From Bacillota bacterium (GTDB lineage: Bacteria; Bacillota; Clostridia; Oscillospirales; Oscillospiraceae), in contig JAEXCS010000043.1 of the NCBI GenBank assembly GCA_023402075.1, forward strand, positions 59,409 through 123,408: 64,000 nt of DNA, read 5' to 3'. Shown piece after piece: positions 51,984 to 59,966 of the stretch (positions are counted from its first letter, which is position 1; every line of letters begins with the position of its first letter). Below the pieces are notes generated by a model that ran no database searches, was not told the DNA's origin, and saw only the letters and a program-made list of their open reading frames with translations. A program made the translations under genes and the position numbers.

Positions 51984-53273
51984 ATGCAGGAAACAAACGA
52001 AATTCGAGATAAAGTGGTGCTGGTGGGGCTGAACTCGCCGGTGCTGCGCAAAGAGGAAATTGCCGATGAAACCACCATGGAAGAGCTTTCCGCTCTGGTG
52101 GATACCGCCGGCGGCGTGACGGAGGGAATTATCCTTCAAAACCGGGAAAAACCGGACCCCCGCACCTTTATCGGCGAAGGAAAGGTGGCCGAGGTGCAGC
52201 TTTATTGTGAAAACACAGGCGCCACCATGGTTATTTTCGACAACGACCTTTCCCCCTCCCAGCAGCGGGTGCTGACGGAGCTTTTGGGGATTCAGGTGCT
52301 GGACCGCTGCGGATTGATTCTGGACATTTTTGCCCAGCGTGCCAAGACGAGAGAGGGCCGCCTTCAGGTGGAGCTGGCGGAATATCAATACCTTCTCCCC
52401 CGGCTGACGGGCATGTGGACCCATCTGGAGCGTCAGGGCGGCACCAGCGGCAAGGGAGCTATCGGCTCTAAAGGCCCCGGTGAAACCCAGTTGGAAACCG
52501 ACCGGCGACTGATTCATAAAAAAATTGACAAGCTCCGGGCGGATTTGGACGACGTGCGCCGGGTGCGGAGCACCCAGCGCCAGCAGCGGCGGAAAAATGA
52601 GATTCCCGTGGTAGCCATCGTGGGCTACACCAACGCGGGTAAGTCCACCCTGCTGAACCGCCTTACCGGCGCGGCTATCCCCGCCAACAACCGCCTGTTC
52701 GACACGCTGGACACGACCAGCCGCCTTTTAACCGTCAGCGACACGCAAGACGTGATTCTCAGCGACACGGTGGGCTTCATCCGCAAGCTGCCCCATCAGC
52801 TTGTGGAAGCGTTTAAGGCCACGCTGGAGGAACTGGAGTATGCAGACCTTCTGCTCCACGTCATCGACGTGTCCAACCCCGAGTGGCAGCAGCAAGCCCA
52901 GGTGGTGGAAGAACTGATCGGAGAGTTGGGTGCCAGCGACCTGCCCCGAATTGAGGTATTCAACAAATCCGATCTTTCCGGCGGGGAAATACTACCCCGG
53001 GGCGAGGATATGGTCACTATCTCCGCCAAAACCGGAACAGGAATTGAGGAGCTGCTGCACCTGATTGACCTCCGTCTGGACAAGGGCGCCCGGCGGGTTG
53101 TCATCCATCTGCCCTACGACAAGGGCGGAATGCTTGACATGCTCTATCGGGAGTCCAAAGTAGAACAGGTGGAATACAGCGACACCATCGACGTGACCGC
53201 CGTATGCGCTCCCCGGGTTTTGGGACAGTTACTCCCCTATGTGCAGGAGACGGAGAACCCGGACAGCGAATAA
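51984..53273 (+). CDS. hflX: Ribosome-associated GTPase HflX
   Basis: This 429-residue GTPase splits stalled ribosomes. The N-terminal HflX domain includes PDPRTFIGEGKVAE and VLDRCGLILDIFAQRAKTREGRLQVELAEYQYLLPRL. A coiled coil leads to the G domain (about 210-365) with G1 GYTNAGKST, G3 DTVGFIRKLPH and G4 NKSD. The SD AAAAAGGAGA supports ATG 51984. It sits among ribosome-related genes (rpmE, yigZ). Confidence 0.95.
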   Translation: MQETNEIRDKVVLVGLNSPVLRKEEIADETTMEELSALVDTAGGVTEGIILQNREKPDPRTFIGEGKVAEVQLYCENTGATMVIFDNDLSPSQQRVLTELLGIQVLDRCGLILDIFAQRAKTREGRLQVELAEYQYLLPRLTGMWTHLERQGGTSGKGAIGSKGPGETQLETDRRLIHKKIDKLRADLDDVRRVRSTQRQQRRKNEIPVVAIVGYTNAGKSTLLNRLTGAAIPANNRLFDTLDTTSRLLTVSDTQDVILSDTVGFIRKLPHQLVEAFKATLEELEYADLLLHVIDVSNPEWQQQAQVVEELIGELGASDLPRIEVFNKSDLSGGEILPRGEDMVTISAKTGTGIEELLHLIDLRLDKGARRVVIHLPYDKGGMLDMLYRESKVEQVEYSDTIDVTAVCAPRVLGQLLPYVQETENPDSE

Positions 53274-53297
53274 AGCCGGGCGGTCAGGAGGAACGGT

Positions 53298-53930
53298 ATG
53301 GACGAGTATCTGGTCCCTTTTGCGGCCGGGTCAAGCGAATTTACGGAAAAGCGCTCCCGCTTCATCAGCCGCCTCTGGCGGACGGAAAGCGAGGACGAGG
53401 CCCGCGCCCGCATCGAGGAAACGAAAAAGCAGCATTACGATGCCCGCCATAACTGCTGGTGCTATTCCATCCGTGAGGGCGGGATTGTGCGATACTCCGA
53501 CGACGGTGAGCCGCAGGGCACGGCAGGCCAGCCCATGCTAAACGTATTTCAGCGGGAGGGCGTCACTGACTTTTGCTGCGTGGTGACGCGGTATTTTGGC
53601 GGCGTGCTGCTGGGAGCCGGGGGATTGACCCGCGCCTATACCAAGAGCGCGAAGGACGCACTGGACGACGGGGGCGTGAGCCGGGTAAGTCTTTGGACGC
53701 TGTGGGAGGTTCCCTGCCCCTATCCCCTGTTGGAGAGAATTAAGCTGGAGCTGGGCGCCGCCGGGGCCGTGGTTGAAAACGCGGACTACGGCGAAACCGT
53801 CATTTTGCTTGCCGCATTTCCGCAAGGCAGCGCGGAGGCCTTTGCTCTTCGGCTGACGGAACTGTCCGCAGGCGCGTTGTCCATGACAAAGCAGGGCGAG
53901 GAATTTCGCCCCGGACCGCGTGAGGCGTGA
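53298..53930 (+). CDS. YigZ/IMPACT (UPF0029) family protein
   Basis: This is a 210-residue two-domain protein. The N-terminal UPF0029 domain carries FTEKRSRFISRLWR, HYDARHNCWCYSIRE, YSDDGEPQGTAGQPML and VVTRYFGGVLLGAGGLTRAYTKSAKDAL. The C-terminal DUF1949-like domain is a ferredoxin-like fold (PCPYPLLERIKLELGAAGAVVENADYGE). It is linked to translation in eukaryotic relatives, but the bacterial role is unclear. It follows hflX by 24 bp in the same operon. Confidence 0.93.
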   Translation: MDEYLVPFAAGSSEFTEKRSRFISRLWRTESEDEARARIEETKKQHYDARHNCWCYSIREGGIVRYSDDGEPQGTAGQPMLNVFQREGVTDFCCVVTRYFGGVLLGAGGLTRAYTKSAKDALDDGGVSRVSLWTLWEVPCPYPLLERIKLELGAAGAVVENADYGETVILLAAFPQGSAEAFALRLTELSAGALSMTKQGEEFRPGPREA

Positions 53931-53947
53931 TAAAACATTGGATGTTT

Positions 53948-53984
53948 AAAAGAGCGGGCCGCTTGGCGGCCTGCTCTTTTCAGC
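53948..53984 (+). terminator. Terminator after yigZ
   Basis: AAAGAGCgGGCCGC / GCGGCCtGCTCTTT stem with a short loop and T-run. Confidence 0.8.
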
Positions 53985-54148
53985 TTGCAAAGGGTCAACA
54001 AATCAGGTCACGCCTTCTGTGATTTCGTCTTCTCCCCACTCTGCGAAAATTCTCTTACACTGCGAGCACTCCGCCGTCCGCTAAAAGCGGGCAGCGGAGT
54101 GCAGCGCATTCTTTTGAGAAAATTTAATCCTAAAGATTCTTCGCGGGT

Positions 54149-54622
54149 TCAGATATCACACTCTCTGGTGCGCCATGCAACTTCCATCTCCAAATCCCGC
54201 TTCAGCTTGGCATTCTCCGCCAAAAGCTCGTCATAATGGCGGCTTTGCACGTAATACTTTACAAAGCTGAAGGTGGCTTCCTGAAATTCCTTTTCGGAAT
54301 ATTCAGGCAGGAGTGAGCCGTTTTCCCGTTTCAGCCCCTGAACGGAGATCACCACAAGGCGGCGGTTTTTCTCCGAGAGGTGAATGATGCGCAAATTCTC
54401 CGGGATTTCCAGCTTCAAATCGTAGCTCTCGTTGACCTCCTCCAGCAGTCTGCGCTGCTCCGGCTTCGCCGAGACAATCACGCCGTATTTTTCAAACAGC
54501 TCCTTTAAGTAATCGACGGAGACTTCCTCTCTGGTAATGGTCCCCTTTCCAATTCCGGAAAGCATGGTGTTGGAAATGGAAAAGCTGATAAACACTTCCT
54601 TGCCAGTCTGCGGATAGCTCAT
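54149..54622 (-). CDS. Conserved-looking hypothetical protein, 157 aa
   Basis: The family is not recognised. The start MSYPQTGKEVFISFSI at 54622 has GGGGAGG upstream. It looks cytoplasmic: a central mixed segment (EEVSVDYLKELFEKYGVIVSAKPEQRRLLEEVNESYDL) and a C-terminal helix with heptads (YDELLAENAKLKRDLEMEVAW). A 32-bp perfect palindrome lies about 140 bp before its start. Confidence 0.5.
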   Translation of the reverse strand: MSYPQTGKEVFISFSISNTMLSGIGKGTITREEVSVDYLKELFEKYGVIVSAKPEQRRLLEEVNESYDLKLEIPENLRIIHLSEKNRRLVVISVQGLKRENGSLLPEYSEKEFQEATFSFVKYYVQSRHYDELLAENAKLKRDLEMEVAWRTRECDI

Positions 54623-54758
54623 ATTTGTATACCTCCCCACATATGATCCATGATGACGGAACTCTTTTCCACACCGCAGGCTTGCCTCTGCGGACGCGGA
54701 ATTCTTCTGTGAAACGTTCTTCTGCAAACAGTATATCACAGGCCGCGCAAAAAGAAAA

Positions 54759-54790
54759 CACCAAATTGCGCAATGTTGCGCAATTTGGTG
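54759..54790. promoter_or_regulatory. 32-bp perfect palindrome, 15-bp arms
   Basis: CACCAAATTGCGCAA-TG-TTGCGCAATTTGGTG has two 15-bp arms around TG, with the 8-mer TTGCGCAA twice. It has no T-run and lies in the 260-bp gap upstream of the minus-strand gene at 54622, so it is more like an operator for a dimeric regulator than a terminator. Confidence 0.5.
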
Positions 54791-54820
54791 CAAAATATGG
54801 CCCTTCGGTAAAATACCGAC

Positions 54821-54856
54821 AAAAAAATCCGGCGGACAGCAAAGCCGTCCGCCGTG
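54821..54856 (-). terminator. Terminator after the NlpC/P60 gene
   Basis: GGCGGAC / GTCCGCC stem (54831-54853) with an A7 run on the plus strand, giving a U-run on the minus transcript. Confidence 0.7.
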
Positions 54857-54883
54857 GATTTCATTCTCCTATGTAAACCAAGC

Positions 54884-55780
54884 TCAGATGCGCATACCGC
54901 CCACGAAGTAGGTATTGTAATACCCACTGGTCAGCGTGCTGACAATCACGCCGCCGCTGTTCGCGGAGGAGGCGTGGATAAACTGCCCGCCGCCCAAATA
55001 AATACCCGCGTGGGAACACGCCTTGCCATTGGCACGGCTGGGATCACGGAAAAACACCAGATCTCCGGTCTTCAGCTCCGATGCGGAATAAAGCTTCTCT
55101 CCCTTTCCGCTTTGCCACTGGCTGGTGGCGCTGTGCGGCAAGCTTACACCCATCTGCTTAAACACGTACATGGTGAAGCCCGAGCAGTCAAACCCGCTGG
55201 GAGACGAGCCGCCATAGACATACCGCGTGCCCAGATACTGCTTTGCAACATCGGCGGCACCGGAGGCGGAAGACGCATCATCAGTGGTCAAATCCACAAA
55301 ATCACTGCGGATATAACCGGTGGTTCCATACTGGCATGTCACGGCGTACCATCCGTCAGCAAAGCCATCCACCGTAACGGTAGTATCCTTGTTTACCGTG
55401 GCAACAGCCTGCGCGTCGGCGTTGGCAGAAACGCGGACATTCACGCCGTCTGCACTCACGCGGCCAGGCGCAGTGAAAACACCGTCCTGATCCTCGACCA
55501 CATACTCGGAGGAAAGATAGCCGGATTTACCGTCAAATCCCACGTAATACCAGCCGTCCTGCTTGCCCAGAATGGAGACGGCAACACTTTTGTCCAGTTG
55601 TGTGACAATAGAGGAGGAAGTGGATGCCTCGGCCCGAAGCCGGAGGCTGGAGCCGGTGGTACAACCGACGCCGATCGCAATTTGATCAGCGGCGGAAACA
55701 GAGGCCGTTGCGGCCAAAAGCATCGTCATTGCGGCGGAAAGAACAAACATCCCGGCCGCTTTGCCTGCACGGTGTTTCAT
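54884..55780 (-). CDS. Secreted SH3b-NlpC/P60 peptidoglycan hydrolase
   Basis: This is a 298-residue secreted protein. The signal peptide (MKHRAGKAAGMFVLSAAMTM, cleavage near SAADQ) is followed by two bacterial SH3 domains (about 40-95 and 105-165) that bind the wall. The NlpC/P60 cysteine peptidase domain (about 180-298) has the catalytic Cys in FDCSGFTMYVF, His in ACSHAGIYLGGG and His in QFIHASSANSG. It cuts stem peptides in the cell wall. It is monocistronic, with a small conserved gene upstream on the same strand. Confidence 0.94.
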   Translation of the reverse strand: MKHRAGKAAGMFVLSAAMTMLLAATASVSAADQIAIGVGCTTGSSLRLRAEASTSSSIVTQLDKSVAVSILGKQDGWYYVGFDGKSGYLSSEYVVEDQDGVFTAPGRVSADGVNVRVSANADAQAVATVNKDTTVTVDGFADGWYAVTCQYGTTGYIRSDFVDLTTDDASSASGAADVAKQYLGTRYVYGGSSPSGFDCSGFTMYVFKQMGVSLPHSATSQWQSGKGEKLYSASELKTGDLVFFRDPSRANGKACSHAGIYLGGGQFIHASSANSGGVIVSTLTSGYYNTYFVGGMRI

Positions 55781-55837
55781 AAGTGTACGCTTCCTTTCGA
55801 ATTTGTCGTTTGTCGGGAAGTGGGAGAGCCGCCTGCC

Positions 55838-56140
55838 TTACAGCTTGCCGGCCAACGCACGCTCCAGCCAGATGGCGGAGATGTCCATGGCCTCGTACAG
55901 GTTCTCTCTTTCACTTTTTTTCACCACGCGATCCCGGGACTTCAGATCCGGGTCCGTCAACTGTAATTGGACGGAAACTTTAGTAGCCACATTCAGGTCC
56001 TGCACCTTTTTGCTGTCCATCACCTGAATCATAATGATATATTTTTCAGCCATTGTGCCGTAGTAAATCAGATTATCCACCCGGCGAAGCGGGTGTCCCT
56101 TATAGGTAAGGCCCGAGGCCTTCTCCACACTTTCAGCCAT
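55838..56140 (-). CDS. Conserved Clostridia protein of unknown function, 100 aa
   Basis: The pattern GLTYKGHPLRRVDNLIYYGTMAEKYIIMIQVM then KVSVQLQLTDPDL and ENLYEAMDISAIWLERALAG resembles a short protein I have seen repeatedly in Clostridia, without known function. There is no signal or membrane segment. It lies 57 bp upstream of the NlpC/P60 gene on the same strand and divergent from pdaB. Confidence 0.6.
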   Translation of the reverse strand: MAESVEKASGLTYKGHPLRRVDNLIYYGTMAEKYIIMIQVMDSKKVQDLNVATKVSVQLQLTDPDLKSRDRVVKKSERENLYEAMDISAIWLERALAGKL

Positions 56141-56310
56141 CAGTATGCTCCTTTGAAATTATTTTGTAACCAAATTGTAACAGAATTTTTCCGCTTTGTC
56201 AATTCTAAACAAACCCATTTTTTTAGGAAATTTTATCCTGCTTAATAATTGGTCGAAAAACCAATAACCCTTGCCCTGTGGTCGATTTTTACCGTTTTAC
56301 CCTCAGGCGG

Positions 56311-56341
56311 TCGTAATTTCCAGCGCTTACGCTCATATACT
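56311..56341 (+). promoter_or_regulatory. Sigma-E-like promoter of pdaB
   Basis: TAATTT (56314-56319), a 14-nt spacer and CATATACT (56334-56341). The -10 differs from the mother-cell sigma-E consensus CATACAhT at one position and the spacing is exact, but the -35 is only half matched. Mother-cell expression would fit PdaB. Confidence 0.45.
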
Positions 56342-56363
56342 TTTTTATCTGAGGAGGGATTTT

Positions 56364-56951
56364 ATGAAAATCATTATCTGGAAAAAAAAAGCCGCCGCCC
56401 TGCTGGCGGCGGTGCTGGCGGTGTCCCTTGGCGGTTACGCGGCCTACTATCCCACGGAGGCGCATGCCACAGAGCGTCAGCTTCCCATCTACTGCGTGGA
56501 CAGAGGGCAGCAAAAGATTTGCTCCATCAGTTTCGATGCCGCTTGGGGAAACGAGGACACACAGACGCTCATTAACATTTTGGAGCAATACAAAGTTAAA
56601 ACCACTTTTTTCGTGGTAGGAGACTGGGTGGACAAATATCCGGAGTCCGTCAAAGCACTCTCCGACGCGGGCCACGAGATTATGAGCCACTCGTCCCACC
56701 ACGATCATTTCAATTCTCTCTCCACCGAGAAAATTACCGCCGATCTGAAGGAGAGCAGCGACAAAATCGAGGCCATCACCGGCGTGCGTCCCACCCTGAT
56801 TCGCTGTCCCTATGGAGAGTATGACGACCATGTGGTTCAGGCCATCCGGGATTATGGAATGGAACCAATACAATGGGATGTCGATAGTCTTGTTATAAAA
56901 ATAAATGCAGAAGGGCTGGCGATTTCCAGCCCTTCTGCGTTTATTTTTTGA
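56364..56951 (+). CDS. pdaB: Sporulation polysaccharide deacetylase (PdaB-like), 5' part interrupted by the element
   Basis: PdaB-type enzymes act on spore cortex or wall polysaccharide. ATG 56364 follows AGGAGGG. A signal anchor (about 10-26) leads to the NodB fold: motif 1 SFDAAWGNEDT, motif 2 MSHSSHHDHFNSL and motif 3 RCPYGEYDD. The host frame reads MEPIQWDVDS to 56887, then enters element sequence and stops after about 20 foreign residues (195 in all). Motif 5 (IVLFHN) is missing here and lies 6.9 kb away at 63744-64000. Joined at GATAG the frame reads QWDVDSLDWKGIS, so removal of the element restores the gene exactly. Confidence 0.9.
   Translation: MKIIIWKKKAAALLAAVLAVSLGGYAAYYPTEAHATERQLPIYCVDRGQQKICSISFDAAWGNEDTQTLINILEQYKVKTTFFVVGDWVDKYPESVKALSDAGHEIMSHSSHHDHFNSLSTEKITADLKESSDKIEAITGVRPTLIRCPYGEYDDHVVQAIRDYGMEPIQWDVDSLVIKINAEGLAISSPSAFIF
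56873..56905 (+). other. attL of the pdaB element
   Basis: The host half ends CAATGGGATGTC, the core is GATAG, and the element half is TCTTGTTAT then AAAAATAAA. In the rebuilt attP, TTTATTTTT and AAAAATAAA stand 12 nt on each side of the GA dinucleotide. In the rebuilt attB, CAAT and ATTG stand 8 nt on each side of the same GA. GA at 56883-56884 is therefore the predicted crossover. Confidence 0.75.
56899..56946 (+). terminator. Strong terminator just inside the left end
   Basis: The stem AAATAAA-t-GCAGAAGGGCTGG pairs with CCAGCCCTTCTGC-g-TTTATTT, then TTTT. It starts 12 bp inside the core and would stop transcription from the pdaB promoter before it enters the cargo. Confidence 0.75.
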
Positions 56952-57058
56952 ACCGTCCATGATATCGCTGCGGCATCGTTGCAGCCTGCTTTCGGGACAG
57001 CGGACTGTTCACATCACCATTCAGGAGATGCTGCCCTGCATGAAGCCCTGTTAGGAAC

Positions 57059-57096
57059 AGGACAAGCCAGACGCCACATAACGCCCGGCTTGTCCT
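57059..57096. terminator. Hairpin after the repeat protein gene
   Basis: AGGACAAGCC / GGCTTGTCCT is a perfect 10-bp stem about 30 bp beyond the stop of the minus-strand gene at 57129. Confidence 0.6.
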
Positions 57097-57128
57097 TTAG
57101 GTATTTTATAAAATAGTGGAGCAAAAGC

Positions 57129-57839
57129 TTAATCGACGCTTGAGGAATCCAGTGTTTCCAAAAGAGCATTTGCCTGATCACCTGAAATTGTACCAGCACT
57201 AATCAGGTTATCTAACAATGACTGAATGGAACTTGAATCGGTATCAGAATCCGAAGAGCTTAAACTCAGGGCACTCTCAATCGCACTCTGCTGGTCTTCC
57301 GACAGGGTACTGTTGTCAGCAAGACTCTGCAGCAGCTGTTGTAAATAATCTTCATCCTCGTCCTCGTCATCTTCAGACTCCGCAGGAGGGGGAGGGGGCG
57401 GACCCATCGGTTTATCAGCCTTTAGGCCAGAGGCGGCGCCTTCATCTTTCGGAGTCAACGCCGCCGCAATGGCACTTTCCTGATCACTGCTGATTGTCCC
57501 ATTATTCACCAAACTATTAAGCGTGGTTTTTAAAGGATTTGATCCATCTGATACATCCGCAGAATCTGAATTCATGGAATTTAAAATTGTGCTGGCCTGA
57601 TCGCTGGTAATTGTTCCATCACTTACCAGACTGTCAAGCGCATCAGATACGGCGGAGGTGCTCCCCAAAGATTCGGCATAGTCATTGTAAGCATTGTCGC
57701 TTATTTCAACTGTGTCAAACCTCTGTCGCTCGGTTGATTTTGTGGAATTGGAATTACCGGATGAAGAACTGTTCTTTGTACTGTCGGTACGCTGGGTTTG
57801 ATATAATGCCATGAGAGAACTGTTGCCATCAATTTTCAT
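57129..57839 (-). CDS. Acidic protein with four helix-turn-helix-like sequence repeats
   Basis: In this 236-residue protein without a signal peptide (start MKIDGNSSLMALYQTQ), four copies of L-x2-L-x3-G/S-T-I/L-x3-Q-x2-A/T-I/L-x3-L/M are visible: SDGTITSDQASTILNSM, NNGTISSDQESAIAAAL, DNSTLSEDQQSAIESAL and SAGTISGDQANALLETL. A proline run (PPPPPP) and an acidic ESEDDEDEDED stretch separate repeats two and three. Ser/Asp-rich linkers suggest an extended or secreted scaffold, but no export signal is seen. Function is unknown; it is element cargo. Confidence 0.65.
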   Translation of the reverse strand: MKIDGNSSLMALYQTQRTDSTKNSSSSGNSNSTKSTERQRFDTVEISDNAYNDYAESLGSTSAVSDALDSLVSDGTITSDQASTILNSMNSDSADVSDGSNPLKTTLNSLVNNGTISSDQESAIAAALTPKDEGAASGLKADKPMGPPPPPPAESEDDEDEDEDYLQQLLQSLADNSTLSEDQQSAIESALSLSSSDSDTDSSSIQSLLDNLISAGTISGDQANALLETLDSSSVD

Positions 57840-57863
57840 GCTTTCGTCATCCCTTTTCAGCAA

Positions 57864-58203
57864 ATTTTTGTTGCCAAAATTTGCTATCCCTACATCTTTT
57901 TTATCGGCCTTGCTTCTAATTATGATAATAGCTATTTTGAAAATTCAGCCCTTCCTTTTCAGCGCTTAAATAGCAAAGCAAACTCGCCATTGTGGTGATG
58001 GATCCACGCAGGCGAGTCTGCTTTTGTAGGGATATGCCTCTTGGCAAGCATCCTCATATTGAGGATGTAACTTTAAGATACAACTTGAATATTGATATAG
58101 CCTTGAAACCCAGTTAAGATAGCCGCCCGCCCTATATCAGTGGAAAGGCCGCGCGGATCCTGCATGAAGCACGGAAAGATGCCACCGACAGGAGCGATGG
58201 GGC
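57864..58203. other. Non-coding gap inside the element
   Basis: About 340 bp without a gene. A hairpin (AGCAaACTCGCC 57977-57988 pairing with GGCGAGTcTGCT 58011-58022, then TTTT) probably ends the lipoprotein transcript or guards the repeat-protein promoter. No other structure was seen. Confidence 0.4.
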
Positions 58204-58866
58204 TTAGTTGCTGGCAGACTGAGCGCTGGAACTGCTGCCGTCAGGTGTACTGTCATTACCAGGTGCAGCCGGAGGCGCCGCCATAGTAGCCTTAACAATT
58301 ACAACCGTAGCCGTGTTGTCATCTCCAAGGACAACATCAAGGAGAGCGCCCTCTTTAATGTCATCAACTGTTCCAGCTGTCTCTCCGGAGACGCTTTCCA
58401 CTGTGATCGCCGTGTCGTCCGTGATTGTAAAGGTTACTGTCTCTGTTCCCACAGCAAAAGTCTTTCCGCCACCAGGCTGTCCGCCTTCGGGCCGTTCCCC
58501 GTCAGGCCGGCCGTCAGGCTGCTGGCCATTGGATTGACTGCTCGAGGGAGTTTGCTCTGCATCCGGAGAGGGTTTTAACGGCGCGCTGCTTGCATCGCTG
58601 TCGGCCGGTTGGGCCGGTTCGCCTGTACGATCTTGTCCGCCGTCCTCCATCGTTCCCAGAAGCAGCGTGATTGTGTTGCCGCTGACACCCTGCACCTGCC
58701 CGATGATTTTAGAGCCATCAGGCTCGCTGGGCCCGGATGTATTGGCGGAATTGCTTGCCGCACTTGCAGCATCTGCCGAACCCGCGCCGCTGCTTCCGCA
58801 TCCGGCCAAGGCCATGGCCATTAGTCCCGTGACGCATAAAAGAGATAGTGTGCTTTTGAGTTTCAT
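58204..58866 (-). CDS. Ser/Gly/Pro-rich lipoprotein, 220 aa
   Basis: The signal peptide ends in lipobox LAGC (Cys 23 area), followed by a Ser/Ala linker. Two beta segments (IIGQVQGVSGNTITLLLG and KTFAVGTETVTFTITDDTAITVES) resemble small OB-like lipoprotein domains seen in gut Firmicutes. They are separated by a low-complexity linker (SSQSNGQQPDGRPDGERPEG). The SD GGAGGCAAA precedes ATG 58866. Cargo of unknown role on the cell surface. Confidence 0.7.
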   Translation of the reverse strand: MKLKSTLSLLCVTGLMAMALAGCGSSGAGSADAASAASNSANTSGPSEPDGSKIIGQVQGVSGNTITLLLGTMEDGGQDRTGEPAQPADSDASSAPLKPSPDAEQTPSSSQSNGQQPDGRPDGERPEGGQPGGGKTFAVGTETVTFTITDDTAITVESVSGETAGTVDDIKEGALLDVVLGDDNTATVVIVKATMAAPPAAPGNDSTPDGSSSSAQSASN

Positions 58867-59207
58867 TGTTTTGCCTCCTTATTTTGTATTTAATATACAT
58901 AAGCCAAATTTCTTGAAAAGAGCTTGAATTGTGGGAAAATTTTCTTTTGCGTTAACAGCCTTCTGTTTGCCCGCCAATCAAAACCCCGGTGGTGTTAAAA
59001 GGGCTGGTGACTGCAAATAGATGACGTAAATATGGGAGAATTGCTAAGCAATCTCAGTTGATTTCCCGTCAGCAGTAAGCCACCGGGAATTATAAATTCC
59101 CGGTGGCGCATTTATGTCCAACTCAGGTACCTCTCCAAATGGCCTTGCTTCTTGTTGGCAAGAATGGTATCCTAAAATTAATATTATTTTTAAGGGGTTG
59201 GGTTATC
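58867..59207. other. Non-coding gap between divergent cargo genes
   Basis: This stretch should hold the promoters of the lipoprotein (minus) and the DUF2500 gene (plus). The only clear structure is the 13-bp inverted repeat at 59079-59107. No ORF of note. Confidence 0.35.
59079..59107. repeat. Perfect 13-bp inverted repeat
   Basis: GCCACCGGGAATT-ATA-AATTCCCGGTGGC, with no T-run after it. It may be a terminator shielding the DUF2500 gene or an operator. It lies 100 bp before that gene. Confidence 0.5.
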
Positions 59208-59606
59208 ATGATTTCATACGGCATAGGTGGACTGAGCGGTCTTATGTTCAGTATCGTTCCATTATTGGTCGGGGCCACATTTATTGTGGTGCTCGGAATT
59301 CTCATTACGCGGGCCGCCAAAGGCGCTCAGCAGTGGAACAAGAATAACGATTCTCCGGTACTTACTGTGGAAGCCACCGTTGTCGCCAAACGTTCGGACG
59401 TGTCGCACCACCGCCACACCGGGGCAAACGATATGCCTTATACGTCCTCTTCGACTACGTACTACGTCACCTTTCAAGTTGCCAGCGGTGACCGTATAGA
59501 ATTCGCGGTTCAGGGCACGGAGTACGGAATGCTGACGGAGCAGGATTTTGGAAAACTGACCTTTCAGGGTACACGCTATCTTGAATTTGAGCGCGGTGTT
59601 GGATAA
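59208..59606 (+). CDS. DUF2500-family membrane protein
   Basis: In this 132-residue protein, one N-terminal transmembrane helix (IVPLLVGATFIVVLGILITRAAKG, about 14-37) precedes the DUF2500 domain pattern (LTVEATVVAKRSDVSHH, then TTYYVTFQVASGDRIEFAVQGTEYGMLTEQDFGKLTFQGTRYLEF). Family members occur widely in Firmicutes with unknown function. The start ATG 59208 follows AAGGGG. It is element cargo. Confidence 0.8.
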   Translation: MISYGIGGLSGLMFSIVPLLVGATFIVVLGILITRAAKGAQQWNKNNDSPVLTVEATVVAKRSDVSHHRHTGANDMPYTSSSTTYYVTFQVASGDRIEFAVQGTEYGMLTEQDFGKLTFQGTRYLEFERGVG

Positions 59607-59618
59607 CGAACAGCAGAC

Positions 59619-59646
59619 AGATGGCCGGTTTTCCGGTCATCTTTTT
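59619..59646. terminator. Terminator after the DUF2500 gene
   Basis: AGATGGCCGG-TTTT-CCGGTCATCT with T-run TTTTT at its end; it also overlaps the stop of the minus-strand ORF at 59645. Confidence 0.7.
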
Positions 59647-59833
59647 ACTTTTTCGGAACACTGCCCGCCATTTGCCTATCCATCAGGTTTCGGAAATTCA
59701 GCGATATGCTGGTACCACTCATGTCCGGATCACAGCGCTTCCGCACGTCCTTGATATCCACGCCATTGCGGCGAAGGAAGCACCTCCGGTCTGTCACAAA
59801 AGTCATTACAAACGACTCAGTTTGCTGCTGCAC
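59645..59833 (-). CDS. Small hypothetical protein or fragment, 62 aa
   Basis: The frame starts at GTG without a good SD and reads FVTDRRCFLRRNGVDIKDVRKRCDPDMSG to RQMAGSVPKK. The composition looks like real protein, and it ends exactly at the hairpin, but no family is recognised. It could be the tail of a longer lost gene. Confidence 0.3.
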   Translation of the reverse strand: MQQQTESFVMTFVTDRRCFLRRNGVDIKDVRKRCDPDMSGTSISLNFRNLMDRQMAGSVPKK

Positions 59834-59917
59834 ACAGATAAGCAGGAAAGTTACCGCTCATCAGCCAACCCTTCCGTTTTCAAGCATTAAACTGTGCGCT
59901 TGGCGTCCCCCACCAAA

Positions 59918-59944
59918 ACGCTTAAAGAGTCGTCCGCATATAAT
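59918..59944 (+). promoter_or_regulatory. Sigma-K-like promoter of the proline-rich gene
   Basis: AC (59918-59919), a 17-nt spacer and CATATAAT (59937-59944) fit the late mother-cell pattern AC-N16/17-CATAnnnTA except for the last base. TATAAT is embedded, so a vegetative promoter without a -35 is the alternative. Confidence 0.4.
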
Positions 59945-59966
59945 GGGCACATAGGAGGACTTTCAT

